This document shows, piece by piece, positions 18,905-31,596 of a stretch of 64,000 nt of DNA. Below the pieces are notes generated by a model that saw only the letters and a program-made list of their open reading frames with translations, was not told the DNA's origin and did no database searches. The DNA comes from Microbulbifer flavimaris (lineage in GTDB: Bacteria; Pseudomonadota; Gammaproteobacteria; Pseudomonadales; Cellvibrionaceae): positions 248,001 through 312,000 of the forward strand of contig NZ_LRFG02000003.1 in the NCBI RefSeq assembly GCF_001641755.2, written 5' to 3'. Made by a program: the position numbers and the translations under genes. Every line of letters starts with the position of its first letter. The stretch's first letter is position 1.

Positions 18905-20164
18905 TTATTTGCCCATGAATTCCGGATAAGCTTCCATTCCGCACTCTACCAAGTCAACACCTTCTTGCTCCTCGTCCTCGCTGACGCGGATACCGGTGAT
19001 GGCCTTGAGCAGGAACCATACGGCGAAGGAGGCGGCGAATACCCAGACAAAGATCGTGGCAGCACCGATCAGCTGGCCGCTGAAGGAGGCACCGTCGTTG
19101 GTAACCGGCACCAGCAGCAGGCCCAGCAGACCAACTACGCCGTGTACGGAAATGGCACCCACCGGATCGTCGATCTTCAGCTTGTCCAGGGTGACGATGG
19201 AGAAGACCACCAGCACACCACCAATGGCACCGAACAGGGTTGCCTGCAGGGCAGTCGGGGTGGACGGTTCAGCGGTGATGGCTACCAGGCCAGCCAGTGC
19301 GCCGTTCAGCAGCATGGTCAGGTCAGCCTTGCCGAACAGCACGCGAGCGGTGATCAGTGCCGCAATAGCACCACCGGCAGCGGCGGTATTGGTATTCAGG
19401 AACACCATGGCCACGGAGTGAGCACTGGCGGCGTCGCCCAGCTTCAGGACAGAACCACCGTTGAAGCCGAACCAGCCCATCCACAGGATGAAGGTACCCA
19501 GGGTTGCCAGCGGCAGGTTGGCACCGGGGATGGCGTAGACCTCACCATTGGGGCCGTACTTACCCTTACGGGCGCCAAGCAGCAGTACGCCGGCGAGAGC
19601 CGCGGCCGCACCGGCCATGTGGACGATGCCGGAACCGGCAAAGTCAGAGAAGCCCAGGTCGCCCAGGTTGTACAGGCCGAACACATCAGCACCGCCCCAG
19701 GTCCAGGAACCTTCCAGCGGATAGATAAAGCCAGTCAGCACCACGGCGAAAGCGAGGAAGCTCCACAGCTTCATGCGCTCGGCCACGGCACCAGAGACGA
19801 TGGACATGGCAGTCGCCACGAACACCACCTGGAAGAAGAAGTCGGATGCACCGGAGTAGACCGAGTCACCCTCGAAGCCGTTCTCGGCAGAGCTGGCGAG
19901 CACGCCTTCTGCATCGAATGCCTCAATGCCGGACAGCATCCAGCCGCCGTCGTACATGATGGCGTAGCCGGTCAGCAGGTACATGATGCAGGCAATAGCG
20001 AATAGCGCCACGTTTTTGGTGAGAATTTCCGTGGTGTTCTTGGATCGCACCAGGCCCGCTTCCAGCATGGAAAAGCCCGCTGCCATCCACATGACCAGTG
20101 CACCACACACCAGGAAATAAAATGTATCAATTGCATACTGCAACTGAAAAATTTGGTTTTCCAT
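18905..20164 (-). CDS. amtB: Ammonium transporter AmtB
   Basis: 419 residues with about 11 membrane helices. Family marks include WMAAGFSMLEAGLVRSKN near the N-terminus, FAGSGIVHMAGAAAAL with the first pore histidine, and SVHGVVGLLGLLLV with the second. There is no cleavable signal of the E. coli AmtB kind before the first helix. It conducts ammonium across the inner membrane and is gated by GlnK. It is flanked by two PII genes in one operon that also carries a porin upstream. Confidence 0.96.
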   Translation of the reverse strand: MENQIFQLQYAIDTFYFLVCGALVMWMAAGFSMLEAGLVRSKNTTEILTKNVALFAIACIMYLLTGYAIMYDGGWMLSGIEAFDAEGVLASSAENGFEGDSVYSGASDFFFQVVFVATAMSIVSGAVAERMKLWSFLAFAVVLTGFIYPLEGSWTWGGADVFGLYNLGDLGFSDFAGSGIVHMAGAAAALAGVLLLGARKGKYGPNGEVYAIPGANLPLATLGTFILWMGWFGFNGGSVLKLGDAASAHSVAMVFLNTNTAAAGGAIAALITARVLFGKADLTMLLNGALAGLVAITAEPSTPTALQATLFGAIGGVLVVFSIVTLDKLKIDDPVGAISVHGVVGLLGLLLVPVTNDGASFSGQLIGAATIFVWVFAASFAVWFLLKAITGIRVSEDEEQEGVDLVECGMEAYPEFMGK

Positions 20165-20242
20165 CGTTCGCTCCGTTCAATCCCAAAAGTTTTGTTTGAC
20201 TAGGTTGTTGGTTTAACGCCGCTGCGCCACACCATTTTTTCT

Positions 20243-21344
<1,102 letters not shown>

Positions 21345-21536
21345 GTTATTTCCCACCTTAAATCTCCTTGGTCTCTGTGATCTGTGATTTTTTTGTTGTG
21401 ACTACAGCCTGTCAGCAACGGGTGCCGACCATTGGATGGATGGCGGCTCTGCTGTTTCGCCTTGTGAGCTGTCCTTGCCCGGGGCTGATACACCCGACGG
21501 AATCGCGTTCCGGAGGGGAGGCTGCTGGGTGATAAA

Positions 21537-21554
21537 TTGCACACTTGATGCCAA
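21537..21554 (-). promoter_or_regulatory. Sigma-54-type (-24/-12) promoter of nitrogen operon
   Basis: Read on the minus strand this is TTGGCATCAAGTGTGCAA. The GG and GC doublets are 12 bases apart, the invariant sigma-54 spacing; TTGGCA is a near-consensus -24 element, and GTGC replaces TTGC at -12. It lies about 190 bases upstream of the porin start. It fits NtrC-controlled expression of porin-PII-amtB-PII under nitrogen limitation. Confidence 0.72.
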
Positions 21555-21640
21555 GTTGTTTTTTTATTGATAAATCAACGAGTTAGAGCTTGCCAAGGGT
21601 CAATGACAGGGAACTTTCTGATGCGAGCGGCAAGCGGCAC

Positions 21641-21655
21641 GCACCAAAATGGTCC
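21641..21655. promoter_or_regulatory. NtrC-like enhancer box
   Basis: GCACCAAAATGGTCC matches the NtrC dyad GCACC-N5-GGTGC at nine of ten defined positions. It lies about 90 bases upstream of the -24 element, a usual enhancer distance. Assigned by pattern only. Confidence 0.55.
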
Positions 21656-21868
21656 CACCGGAAGCGTCGCGCACAGGAAAAGGGCTCGCCGGTGGTGCGG
21701 CGAACCATTTGGGCGCAGTGGGTTGTGCGGCTGCGTCAGTGAGAGGCATCGGGAGAGGCATCCGGCCCCGGGCCGTTTCGGCCAGCTCGGCGGCTGGGGT
21801 ACAATCCGTCGGAGTTTGCCGGCAGCGGGACCGGTACCGATCAGCGTGTGAAAGGTGAGGGTAGAAAA

Positions 21869-22117
21869 TTGTCGTCAGACAAGCTGCAGCAACTCCTCGA
21901 TGAACTCAGGGCACAGGGCGCGGTGATCACCGACGACCTGCGCGATGCGCTCACCGTAGCCATGGGCAAATTGCCGCTGGTTTCGCAGCGGGAATTCGAC
22001 ACCCAGGTGGCCATTCTCGAGCGCACCCGGGAAAAAGTGGCCGCACTGGAAGCCCAGGTAGCCCAACTGGAACAAGCACTGAGTCAGGGTGGCGAGGAGT
22101 CACCCGGTACCGATTAA
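21869..22117 (+). CDS. ubiK: UbiK accessory factor (BMFP/YqiC family)
   Basis: 82 residues if translation starts at TTG 21869, which has GGTGAGGG seven bases upstream; a GTG at 21848 would add seven residues. An amphipathic first part (DKLQQLLDELRA) is followed by VSQREFDTQVAILERTREKVAALEAQVAQLE, the conserved coiled coil of the family. UbiK helps the late steps of ubiquinone synthesis as part of the Ubi complex. Its place next to PII/amtB and comM is the same as in Pseudomonas. Confidence 0.88.
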   Translation: MSSDKLQQLLDELRAQGAVITDDLRDALTVAMGKLPLVSQREFDTQVAILERTREKVAALEAQVAQLEQALSQGGEESPGTD

Positions 22118-22197
22118 GGACAGCATCGGGCCTGCAAAGACTGCGACCGCATTGGGGAGTAGCGGATCGCTGAACAACAAATTTCAGGGAAGAAATT

Positions 22198-23691
22198 GTG
22201 AGCCTCTCCGTCACCTATGCCCGCGCCCAGGTGGGCGTCTCCGCCCCGCTCGTTACCGTCGAGACTCATCTGGCCAATGGCCTGCCCGCGTTTAATATCG
22301 TCGGCCTGCCGGAGGCGGCGGTGCGCGAGAGTCGCGACCGGGTGCGCAGCGCCCTCATCAATAGCCACTTCGAATTCCCCCAGCGCCGCATCACCGTCAA
22401 CCTGGCTCCCGCCGACCTGCCCAAGGAGGGCGGGCGTTACGACCTGGCCATCGCTATCGGTATCCTGGCGGCCTCGGGCCAGGTGCCCGTGGAGCCGCTG
22501 CAGGAATTTGAGTTTGTGGGTGAGCTGGCACTGACCGGTGCGCTGCGACCAGCCAGCGGCGCCCTGCCGGCGGCCATCGCCAGCCGCGACGCCCGGCGCA
22601 CCCTGATCGCCCCGGAGGACTGCGCCGATGATGTGGCGCTGGCCGACGGTGGTGCCCGGGTGGCGGGCTCACTGCTGGAGGTCTGCGCCCAGCTTCACGG
22701 CCGGGAGTCCCTGCCAGTTGCCGAAACCGCACCCGACAGTGACTTGTGGCACTACCCCGATCTCGCCGATGTGCGCGGTCAGCTGCGGCCCCGCCGCGCC
22801 CTCGAAGTGGCCGCCGCCGGCGGACACAACCTGCTTTTCTACGGCCCCCCGGGCACCGGCAAAACCATGCTGGCCAGCCGGCTGCCGGGCATACTGCCGC
22901 CGCTGTCCCGTGACGAGATGGTCGATGTAGCGGCCGTCTATTCCAGTGCAGGGTTGCCGCGGCAGCCGGCGCGACCATTTCGAGCGCCCCACCACAGCGC
23001 ATCGCCCACCGCGCTGGTGGGCGGTGGCAGCAATCCGCGCCCGGGGGAGATCTCACTGGCCCACCGCGGGGTGCTGTTTCTTGACGAGATGCCGGAGTTT
23101 CCCCGCCATGCCCTGGAGTTATTGCGGGAACCGCTGGAGAACGGTGAGGTGCGCATCTCCCGCGCCCGCGCCCAGGTCACCTATCCGGCCCAGTTCCAGC
23201 TGGTGGGTGCCATGAACCCCTGCCCCTGCGGCTACCTGGGCGAGTCCCGCTGCCGTTGCACGCCGGACCAGATCGATCGCTACCGCAACAAATTGTCCGG
23301 TCCGCTGCTGGACCGGATCGATATGCAGGTGGAAGTGGCCAGCATGAATGCCGCCGAGCTGCAGGAGGCACCCGCCGGTGAGTCTTCCGAGACAGTGCGG
23401 AAACGAGTGCTGACTGCGCGCGAGCGGCAATTAGCGCGGCAGGGCGCGGTCAATGCCCAGTTATCCGGCAGTGCCCTGGAGCAGCACTGCGCGCTCGGTC
23501 AAAGTGAACGCGCCATGCTGCGGGCCTCGGTGGAACAGCTGGGCCTCTCTGCCCGCTCCTATCACCGGGTGTTGCGGGTGGCCCGCACCCTCGCCGACCT
23601 GGCCGGCCTCGATACCATCGGCGCGACACAGGTGGCCGAGGCACTGGCCTATCGCAACCTGGATCGCCGCCCAACTTCGGTCAACGCCTGA
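22198..23691 (+). CDS. comM: YifB/ComM family Mg-chelatase-like AAA ATPase
   Basis: 497 residues from GTG 22198. An N-terminal LonC-like domain (about 1-170, SLSVTYARAQVG...NIVGLPEAAVRESRDRVRSA) precedes an AAA+ core with Walker A GPPGTGKT, HHSASPTALVGGG and LFLDEMPEF. The cysteine-rich insertion MNPCPCGYLGESRCRC and a C-terminal helical Mg_chelatase_C domain follow. ComM is a hexameric helicase that drives branch migration during natural transformation. It is also a known insertion hotspot in Acinetobacter; a second, decayed copy of its 3' end lies 1.5 kb downstream here. Confidence 0.95.
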   Translation: MSLSVTYARAQVGVSAPLVTVETHLANGLPAFNIVGLPEAAVRESRDRVRSALINSHFEFPQRRITVNLAPADLPKEGGRYDLAIAIGILAASGQVPVEPLQEFEFVGELALTGALRPASGALPAAIASRDARRTLIAPEDCADDVALADGGARVAGSLLEVCAQLHGRESLPVAETAPDSDLWHYPDLADVRGQLRPRRALEVAAAGGHNLLFYGPPGTGKTMLASRLPGILPPLSRDEMVDVAAVYSSAGLPRQPARPFRAPHHSASPTALVGGGSNPRPGEISLAHRGVLFLDEMPEFPRHALELLREPLENGEVRISRARAQVTYPAQFQLVGAMNPCPCGYLGESRCRCTPDQIDRYRNKLSGPLLDRIDMQVEVASMNAAELQEAPAGESSETVRKRVLTARERQLARQGAVNAQLSGSALEQHCALGQSERAMLRASVEQLGLSARSYHRVLRVARTLADLAGLDTIGATQVAEALAYRNLDRRPTSVNA

Positions 23692-24253
23692 TTACCAATA
23701 TCCGCTACCATAGACAATCGAAAGGATGGCATATAGGCAGCCCCAAGCCGGCTCCCTAAGGAGACAAGACCGAGGGAAATTCAACATTGCATATATTATC
23801 GGTACCCTCGACCGAGCAACATCAGCGATTCTCTGCTGCGGATTTTCACCTAAACATGTCTATTCCTGCTAAATTCCGGCCTAAGAGGTATAAGTCTGAT
23901 AACTTAAATTCTTAGCAGCCATATACACCCGACCCTCAGACATAAGCAATCATGCAAGATTGAGAGTTTCACAACCAGCTCTATTCAGAAGCAATTAATG
24001 CCATTTGCGTCAACAAATTAAATTAACAAACGAAATTTTATCGCTATCGGCAAAGACAATTCTTCCTGTAATATTTTTATATTAAACGACACTAAATTGC
24101 AGATAGCCAACCAGTTAGCAACATGTATAATTATGGCTCAAGTCAAACACTAACCAACCGCCCCCAGCAGATTTGATATGCCTTGATTACTGATTTTCAA
24201 TCCGGCTCTGGATCTGCAGGAAAAGGAATAATAACTTAAAGGGAGCATAGGAG
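23692..24253. other. AT-rich noncoding gap after comM
   Basis: About 560 bases, clearly more AT-rich than the flanking core genes. I see no ORF, RNA gene or strong repeat. The last 40 bases carry AAAGGGAGCATAGGAG, the ribosome site of the following gene. It looks like the left part of an inserted segment. Confidence 0.5.
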
Positions 24254-24937
24254 ATGAAACTTCATACGAGTCTTCTAATTTTATTTCTAGCAGTTTCGCT
24301 CTGTGATCAGGGCAATGCCAGTGATTTGTACATTAAAGCAAGCTACGGAGAATCGAGCGCCCTCGATCAGGAATTAAGTGATGACCTAATCATCAACAAT
24401 TCCGAAGATATCGAAGGATCAGCAGCTTATGCAATTGCTGCAGGTTATCAATTTAGCCCCTATTTAGCGGCGGAAATTAGCCATGCGAGCCTATCTAACT
24501 TTGACTTTAATGAATCTTACAAAGGATGGTATGGCTATGACCCTTATAGATCCTACAACATCACCCACAATGACACCCTAAAAATTACCAGCAGATCTAC
24601 GGGCTTAAGTACCATATTCTCTACCAATATAGAAAATCAATTCTTTGCCGGGGTAAAAATTGGACTTCAGCAATTCCAGACAAAATGGCAAGAAACCCAG
24701 ACACGCGCTGGATATTATTTTGATATCGACCCGAACAGTGGAGATCGATACCCTACAAAAGATATTGCAACAGAGCTCGATAGTTACCAGAGACAAAAAT
24801 CAGGTTTCGGCGTGCACTATGGTGCAATTTTTGGCCTTAAGGTTCACAGCTGGCACATGGGCCTAGAACACACTATTCAAGGCCTGGAGAATACCGAAGC
24901 CAACATGAGCGCGGTATTTATCACTAAAAACTTCTAA
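24254..24937 (+). CDS. Putative outer-membrane beta-barrel protein
   Basis: 227 residues, not assigned to a named family. A signal peptide (MKLHTSLLILFLAVSLCDQGNA) is followed by an eight-strand-like pattern: DLYIKASYGESS, AAYAIAAGYQFSPYLAAEISHAS, FFAGVKIGLQQF, HYGAIFGLKVHSWHMGLEHTI, ending in aromatic F. This resembles OmpA/opacity-type small porins. Codon use is AT-rich, unlike neighbours, and it lies alone in an AT-rich patch bounded by comM and a comM remnant, which points to horizontal gain. The ribosome site is good. Function unknown. Confidence 0.7.
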   Translation: MKLHTSLLILFLAVSLCDQGNASDLYIKASYGESSALDQELSDDLIINNSEDIEGSAAYAIAAGYQFSPYLAAEISHASLSNFDFNESYKGWYGYDPYRSYNITHNDTLKITSRSTGLSTIFSTNIENQFFAGVKIGLQQFQTKWQETQTRAGYYFDIDPNSGDRYPTKDIATELDSYQRQKSGFGVHYGAIFGLKVHSWHMGLEHTIQGLENTEANMSAVFITKNF

Positions 24938-25159
24938 CATCCAAATTAGCGCCAGCACTGCTGGCCATCGTATGTTTATGATGCAATCTTATGTAATCGA
25001 TTCGCCTCTTGTAGCGGGCGCCAGGTATAACGTGTGAGTCAATTATCACGCCAATGAAGATGAAGGCTGCATGCTTACAGGGGCTTTTCCGTCGAGACAG
25101 GGAAGTGCTCTAAGGTACCCGGAGTGGAGCGCATGCCGAAGCTAATGCCTGTGAGCCGT

Positions 25160-25266
25160 CTGTAATCTTGCGGGAGGTACTGGCTAGCCTAAACACCATC
25201 GGTACCGACCAAGTGACTGAAGCAGTGGCGTACTGCAACCTAGATAGGCGGGCAGGCGGAGCCTAA
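25160..25266 (+). pseudogene. Decayed duplicate of comM 3' end
   Basis: Codons from 25168 to the TAA at 25264-25266 read LREVLASLNTIGTDQV then TEAVAYCNLDRRAGGA. This parallels the comM C-terminus (ARTLADLAGLDTIGATQVAEALAYRNLDRR). Upstream of about 25160 the similarity fades and no start codon is present. It is best read as the stranded 3' end of an older or imported comM, separated from the intact gene by about 1.5 kb of AT-rich DNA. Confidence 0.75.
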
Positions 25267-25432
25267 GTCTAACTTCCCGGAACCTCTTGACAATAAATTG
25301 CCCAGAAGCATCGGACAGAGCGCTACTTACTAAATGGAACGCGAACTCAGTGGGCGATATCGCCTTTACCTGCGACAAGTGCGGCGCTATCTCTGAGAGG
25401 CGGGCCTCAGTTAAGCCGCCCATTCGCGTCCA

Positions 25433-26440
25433 TCAGAGAACCGGTGTCTCTCCGACCCCAAGCTGGTCGCCGTAGGCAAACAACGCCGGTGCACCGCCGG
25501 TATGCCAGAACAGCACACGGTCAGAGGCCTTGAAGGCACCGGCGCGCACCAGGCCCAGCAATCCCGCCATGGCGCGGCCGGTGTACACCGGATCCAGCAG
25601 AATACCCTCGGTGCGCGCCAGCAGGCCGATGGCTTCCCGCTCGGCATCACCGACCACGCCGTAACCCTCCCCCAGGTAATCGTCGTCCAGAATCAGGTCG
25701 TCGCTGGTAAATGGTTGCGAATGGCCCAGCCGCGCAGCCGCCTGTCCGGCCAGGTCAACAATGTGGTCTGCGAATGGCCGCTCCCCGCCGGCGCCCTTGT
25801 CGATATTGATACCCACAATCCTGGTGGGCAGCTCCAGCAAGCGCGCGCCGACCATCAGGCCGGCATGGGTACCGCCGGAGCTGGAGGCAAACACGATATG
25901 CGTGAAAGGCCCGCCCTGATCTGGCCACTGGGATTCAAGCTCTTCGAGGGCTGCAACGAAAGCCAGTGCACCCAGATCGCTGGAGCCGCCATAGGGCGCC
26001 ACATAGAGTTTGCGGCCCGCCCGTTCGAGGTAGCGCACCACCTCGTTCAGGTCTTCCCCCTTGCGGTGTCCAGGCGTCCAGTGAATATGACAGCCGAATA
26101 ACTGGTCCAGCAGCAGGTTGCCATGGGCCTGCTCGGGCGCCCTGCCCCCCAGCAGCAAATGGCATTCCAGTCCCAGTTTCGCCGCTGCCGCTGCAGTCTG
26201 CCGGCAGTGATTGGATTGCGCCGCACCGGCGGTGACGATGGTATCGGCACCCCGGGCCAGGGCATCGGCGAGAATAAATTCCAGCTTGCGGGTCTTGTTG
26301 CCACCAAGAGCAAGGCCTGTCTGGTCATCGCGTTTGATAAACAGTTGCGGGCCGCCCAGCGCCTCGGTCAGTCGCTCGAGCGGATGCAATGGCGTGGGGA
26401 AAAAACCGAGGGATTGCCGGGGAAGTTTGTGGGTCAGCAT
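25433..26440 (-). CDS. dcyD: D-cysteine desulfhydrase / ACC deaminase family enzyme
   Basis: 335 residues, fold type II PLP enzyme. The PLP lysine is K49 in LGGNKTRKLEF; GAAQSNHCRQTAAAAA and SSSGGTHAGLMVG bind substrate carboxylate and phosphate. DcyD converts D-cysteine to pyruvate, ammonia and H2S; the related ACC deaminase uses 1-aminocyclopropane-1-carboxylate. The sequence alone does not fully separate the two, but length and the lack of plant-associated context favour D-cysteine desulfhydrase. It stands alone, about 55 bases downstream of an acetyltransferase gene on the same strand. Confidence 0.85.
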   Translation of the reverse strand: MLTHKLPRQSLGFFPTPLHPLERLTEALGGPQLFIKRDDQTGLALGGNKTRKLEFILADALARGADTIVTAGAAQSNHCRQTAAAAAKLGLECHLLLGGRAPEQAHGNLLLDQLFGCHIHWTPGHRKGEDLNEVVRYLERAGRKLYVAPYGGSSDLGALAFVAALEELESQWPDQGGPFTHIVFASSSGGTHAGLMVGARLLELPTRIVGINIDKGAGGERPFADHIVDLAGQAAARLGHSQPFTSDDLILDDDYLGEGYGVVGDAEREAIGLLARTEGILLDPVYTGRAMAGLLGLVRAGAFKASDRVLFWHTGGAPALFAYGDQLGVGETPVL

Positions 26441-26496
26441 ACTGGTGTCCGTGTATTTTTGACGTCCCTGAATTGTTCACATTGATGGCGCAGCCG

Positions 26497-28490
<1,994 letters not shown>

Positions 28491-28494
28491 TGCC

Positions 28495-28947
28495 CTACTT
28501 CTTCTGCTTGGCCAGCCAGCGGTCCAGCTGATCGGCAAACGCCTTGCGGTCGGTCTGGCTCAGCGGCGGCGGCCCGCCGGTGTGCATGCCACTGGCGCGC
28601 ATGGCGTCCATAAAATCACGCATATTGAGGCGCGCGCGGATATTGGCCTTGGTGTGGCGCTCGCCACGCGGACTCAGGGCCTCAGCGCCTTTCTCGATCA
28701 CCTCGGCGGCCAGCGGGATGTCGCTGGTGATGATCAGGTCACCGGCGCCGCTCAGGCGCACGATCTCGTTGTCGGCCACGTCGAAGCCGGCGGTTACCTG
28801 CATCGACTTGATATAGCGGGACGGCGGCACCCTCACCGGCTGATTGGCTACCAACAGCATTTCGGTTCCGGTGCGCTCGGCGGCGCGGAACAGGATTTCC
28901 TTGATTACAACAGGGCACGCATCCGCATCCACCCAGATTTTCGCCAT
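28495..28947 (-). CDS. yaiI: YaiI/YqxD (DUF188) family protein
   Basis: 150 residues. The family start [17 protein letters not shown] and the PIN/NYN-like [38 protein letters not shown] with clustered acidic residues are present. A nuclease role is suggested by fold only. Its ATG overlaps the stop of the DUF3565 gene by one base. Confidence 0.92.
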   Translation of the reverse strand: MAKIWVDADACPVVIKEILFRAAERTGTEMLLVANQPVRVPPSRYIKSMQVTAGFDVADNEIVRLSGAGDLIITSDIPLAAEVIEKGAEALSPRGERHTKANIRARLNMRDFMDAMRASGMHTGGPPPLSQTDRKAFADQLDRWLAKQKK

Positions 28948-29168
28948 CAGTCTTTGCTCTCTTCAATTTGATCCGGCGGTGCGCCCTCGTCGCACTTCTT
29001 GCACTCGAGGCATTCACCCCGCATGCCGGCCCGGCCGCTGTCGGTAATCACCCAGGGGCGGTTCTGCCAGGGCGGGTCGTGACGCACATGCTGGAAGTGG
29101 CCACAGGCAAGCTCCGCTACCCAGTGGCCTTCCTCATCCCGATGGTAACCGGTGATCGGTTGCTGCAT
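28947..29168 (-). CDS. DUF3565 domain-containing small protein
   Basis: 73 residues from ATG 29168 ([20 protein letters not shown]). The family pattern is [19 protein letters not shown] and a C-terminal GECLECKKC, together a likely zinc-binding site. It begins the minus-strand run leading to yaiI and the beta-lactamase. Function unknown. In-frame codons upstream to 29243 do not fit the family. Confidence 0.88.
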   Translation of the reverse strand: MQQPITGYHRDEEGHWVAELACGHFQHVRHDPPWQNRPWVITDSGRAGMRGECLECKKCDEGAPPDQIEESKD

Positions 29169-29342
29169 GGTGCGGGCTCCGCGCTCTGGTCCGTCGTTAT
29201 AGCCAATCGCTGTCGCAAAGTATATGAACAGGGCCCGCGCCACCGGTCAGCTTCAATCGCCCGGACCGTCCATTCAGTTGCGCAAGGACCCCGGCTCGGC
29301 TGGTAGAATGCCCGACCTCGACGCGGACCAGATGTATTACCC

Positions 29343-31376
29343 ATGACCAAGCTCAACCCCCGCCAGGCGGAGGCGGTGAAATATATCGACGGCCCCTGCC
29401 TGGTGCTGGCGGGTGCCGGTTCCGGCAAGACCAGCGTGATCACGCGCAAGATCGCCTACCTGATCGAGGAGTGCGGCTACGCGGCACGCAATATTGCCGC
29501 CCTGACGTTCACCAACAAGGCCGCCCGCGAGATGAAGGAGCGGGTTGGCAAGCTGTTGTCCGGCGCCGACGGCAAGCGCTCCAAGGCCGCCCACGGCCTG
29601 ACCGTGTCCACCTTCCACAACCTGGGCCTGAACATCCTGCGCAAGGAGTACCGGGCGGCGGGCTTCAAGCCCGGCTTCTCCATTTTCGACGCCGAGGATG
29701 CCCGCGCGCTGATCAAGGAGCTGATGCTCCGCGACGGCGATCTGGACACCGACCTGCTGGACCGGGTGCAGCACCAGATCTCCAACTGGAAGAACGACAT
29801 GCGCACCCCGCGCCAGGCCCTGGAGCAGGCCCAGAGCGCCGGTGAGCAGGCCATCGCCATCGCCTATTCGCGCTACTGCGACGCTCTCAAGGCCTACAAC
29901 GCGGTGGACTTCGATGACCTGATCCTACTGCCGGTACAGCTGTTCGAATCGGACCCGGAATTGCTGGCGCGGTGGAGGAAAAAGATTCGCTACCTGCTGG
30001 TGGACGAATACCAGGACACCAACAATTCCCAGTACCTGCTGGTAAAACTGCTGGTGGGCGGCCGCGGTGGCCTCACCGTGGTGGGCGACGACGACCAGTC
30101 CATCTACGCCTGGCGCGGCGCGCGGCCGGAAAACATGAGTGCGCTGAAGACGGACTTCCCCAGCCTGCGGCTGATCAAGCTGGAACAGAACTACCGCTCC
30201 ACCAGCCGCATCCTCAAGGTGGCCAATCACCTGATCGCCCACAACCCGCACGAGTTCGACAAGGCACTGTGGTCCGATCGCGGACTGGGTGAGGAGATCC
30301 GCGTGATCAAGGTCGGCAACGAAACCGAAGAGGCGGAACGGGTCGCCAATGAAATCTTCCTGCAGAAGAGCCGTCGCGGCGCCAAGTTTATGGACTTCGC
30401 GGTGCTGTATCGGGGCAATCACCAGGCGCGGCTGATCGAAATGAAGCTGCAGGAGCACCAGATCCCCTACCAGATGTCCGGCGGTACCTCATTTTTCGCC
30501 CGCGCGGAGATCAAGGACGTGATGGCCTACCTGCGCCTGCTGGTGAACCCGGACGACGACAACGCCTTCCTGCGCATCATCAACACGCCGCGGCGGCAGA
30601 TCGGCACCAGCACCCTGGAAGCACTGGGCAACTACGCCAAGGGCCGCGAGATCTCCATGTTCAACGCCTGCTCCGAAATGGGCTTCCGCGAGCATATCAA
30701 CGAACAGGGCTACGAGCGCCTGAACCGTTTCGTGCTGTGGATGGAAGGCGTGCAGCGGAACTGTCGCGACAACAGCCCCGACGCCGCATTGCGGGAAATG
30801 CTCGACGACATCGACTACCCCGGCTGGCTCTCGCAGAACGCCAGCAGCGAAAAGGTGGCGGAAAAGCGTATGGAGAATGTCTACTGGCTGCTGGAAAGCC
30901 TCAACAAGACCATGGAGGGCACCGATGACGAGCTGGAGCAGGATGTGCGCCTGGAACAGGCCATCTCCAAACTGATCCTGCGTGACATGCTCGACCGCCA
31001 GGAAGAGGAAGAGGCCACCGACAAGGTCAGCCTCATGACCCTGCACGCGGCCAAGGGCCTCGAGTTCCCCCATGTGTTCATGATCGGCATGGAGGAAAAC
31101 CTGCTGCCGCATCGCAACAGCATCGAAGACGACAATATCGAGGAAGAGCGCCGCCTAACCTACGTGGGCATCACTCGCGCCCAGCGCACCCTGACCATGA
31201 CCCTGGCGGGCAAGCGCAAGCAGTTCGGCGAGAACCAGGACACCACCCCCAGCCGCTTTATCGACGAGCTGCCGGAAGAGGACATCGTCCTGGAAGGCTT
31301 CGGCCAGGCCACCCCGGAACAGAACCAGGCTAGGGGCGAAGAGACCCTGGGCTCACTGCTCAGCATGTTTGACTGA
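29343..31376 (+). CDS. rep: ATP-dependent DNA helicase Rep
   Basis: 677 residues, the usual size. It is a UvrD/Rep-type SF1A helicase: motif I GAGSGKTSVI at about 26-35, DEYQDTN, the GDDDQSIYAWRGA motif, ITRAQRTLTMT near the end, and a C-terminal tail that may bind the replicative helicase. Rep unwinds 3'-5' and clears protein blocks ahead of forks. The opening LNPRQAEAVKYIDGPCLVLAGAGSGKT is characteristic of Rep. It is monocistronic with REP-like palindromes downstream. Confidence 0.95.
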   Translation: MTKLNPRQAEAVKYIDGPCLVLAGAGSGKTSVITRKIAYLIEECGYAARNIAALTFTNKAAREMKERVGKLLSGADGKRSKAAHGLTVSTFHNLGLNILRKEYRAAGFKPGFSIFDAEDARALIKELMLRDGDLDTDLLDRVQHQISNWKNDMRTPRQALEQAQSAGEQAIAIAYSRYCDALKAYNAVDFDDLILLPVQLFESDPELLARWRKKIRYLLVDEYQDTNNSQYLLVKLLVGGRGGLTVVGDDDQSIYAWRGARPENMSALKTDFPSLRLIKLEQNYRSTSRILKVANHLIAHNPHEFDKALWSDRGLGEEIRVIKVGNETEEAERVANEIFLQKSRRGAKFMDFAVLYRGNHQARLIEMKLQEHQIPYQMSGGTSFFARAEIKDVMAYLRLLVNPDDDNAFLRIINTPRRQIGTSTLEALGNYAKGREISMFNACSEMGFREHINEQGYERLNRFVLWMEGVQRNCRDNSPDAALREMLDDIDYPGWLSQNASSEKVAEKRMENVYWLLESLNKTMEGTDDELEQDVRLEQAISKLILRDMLDRQEEEEATDKVSLMTLHAAKGLEFPHVFMIGMEENLLPHRNSIEDDNIEEERRLTYVGITRAQRTLTMTLAGKRKQFGENQDTTPSRFIDELPEEDIVLEGFGQATPEQNQARGEETLGSLLSMFD

Positions 31377-31419
31377 CTACCTTGCCCTCGCGTTAGCCAA
31401 AACCGGCCCCCTCCCTCCA

Positions 31420-31449
31420 CTGGACCCCGGCCTGCGCCGGGGTGACGAC
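31420..31449 (-). repeat. REP-like palindromic element, copy 1
   Basis: Minus-strand sequence GTCACCCCGGCGCAGGCCGG heads a 30-base palindromic unit ending GGTCCAG. It is in inverted orientation to the unit at 31513-31542, giving a paired (BIME-like) arrangement downstream of rep. A third copy is at 42941-42969. Confidence 0.75.
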
Positions 31450-31512
31450 AGAAAGAAAGGTCGGCCCGATTTGATCCCGATTGGCGGCCCCATCAAAAAG
31501 TCAGACGGCCCT

Positions 31513-31542
31513 TTCGTCATGCCGGCGCAGGCCGGCATCCAG
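31513..31542 (+). repeat. REP-like palindromic element, copy 2
   Basis: It contains TCATGCCGGCGCAGGCCGGC and ends ATCCAG, with imperfect dyad symmetry about GCGC. It is inverted relative to copy 1, 63 bases away. Both lie between rep and the terminator of the cytochrome gene. Confidence 0.75.
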
Positions 31543-31596
31543 CACCTGGGGCTCCGTCGTACCCCAGCGCAACGATCCCCCCTTACAGTCGGGCAC

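Noticed and set aside
25287..25475. 62-residue plus-strand frame with a CDKCGA motif
   Set aside because: It runs into the 3' end of the D-cysteine desulfhydrase gene, lacks a ribosome site, and the one CxxC is not enough support.
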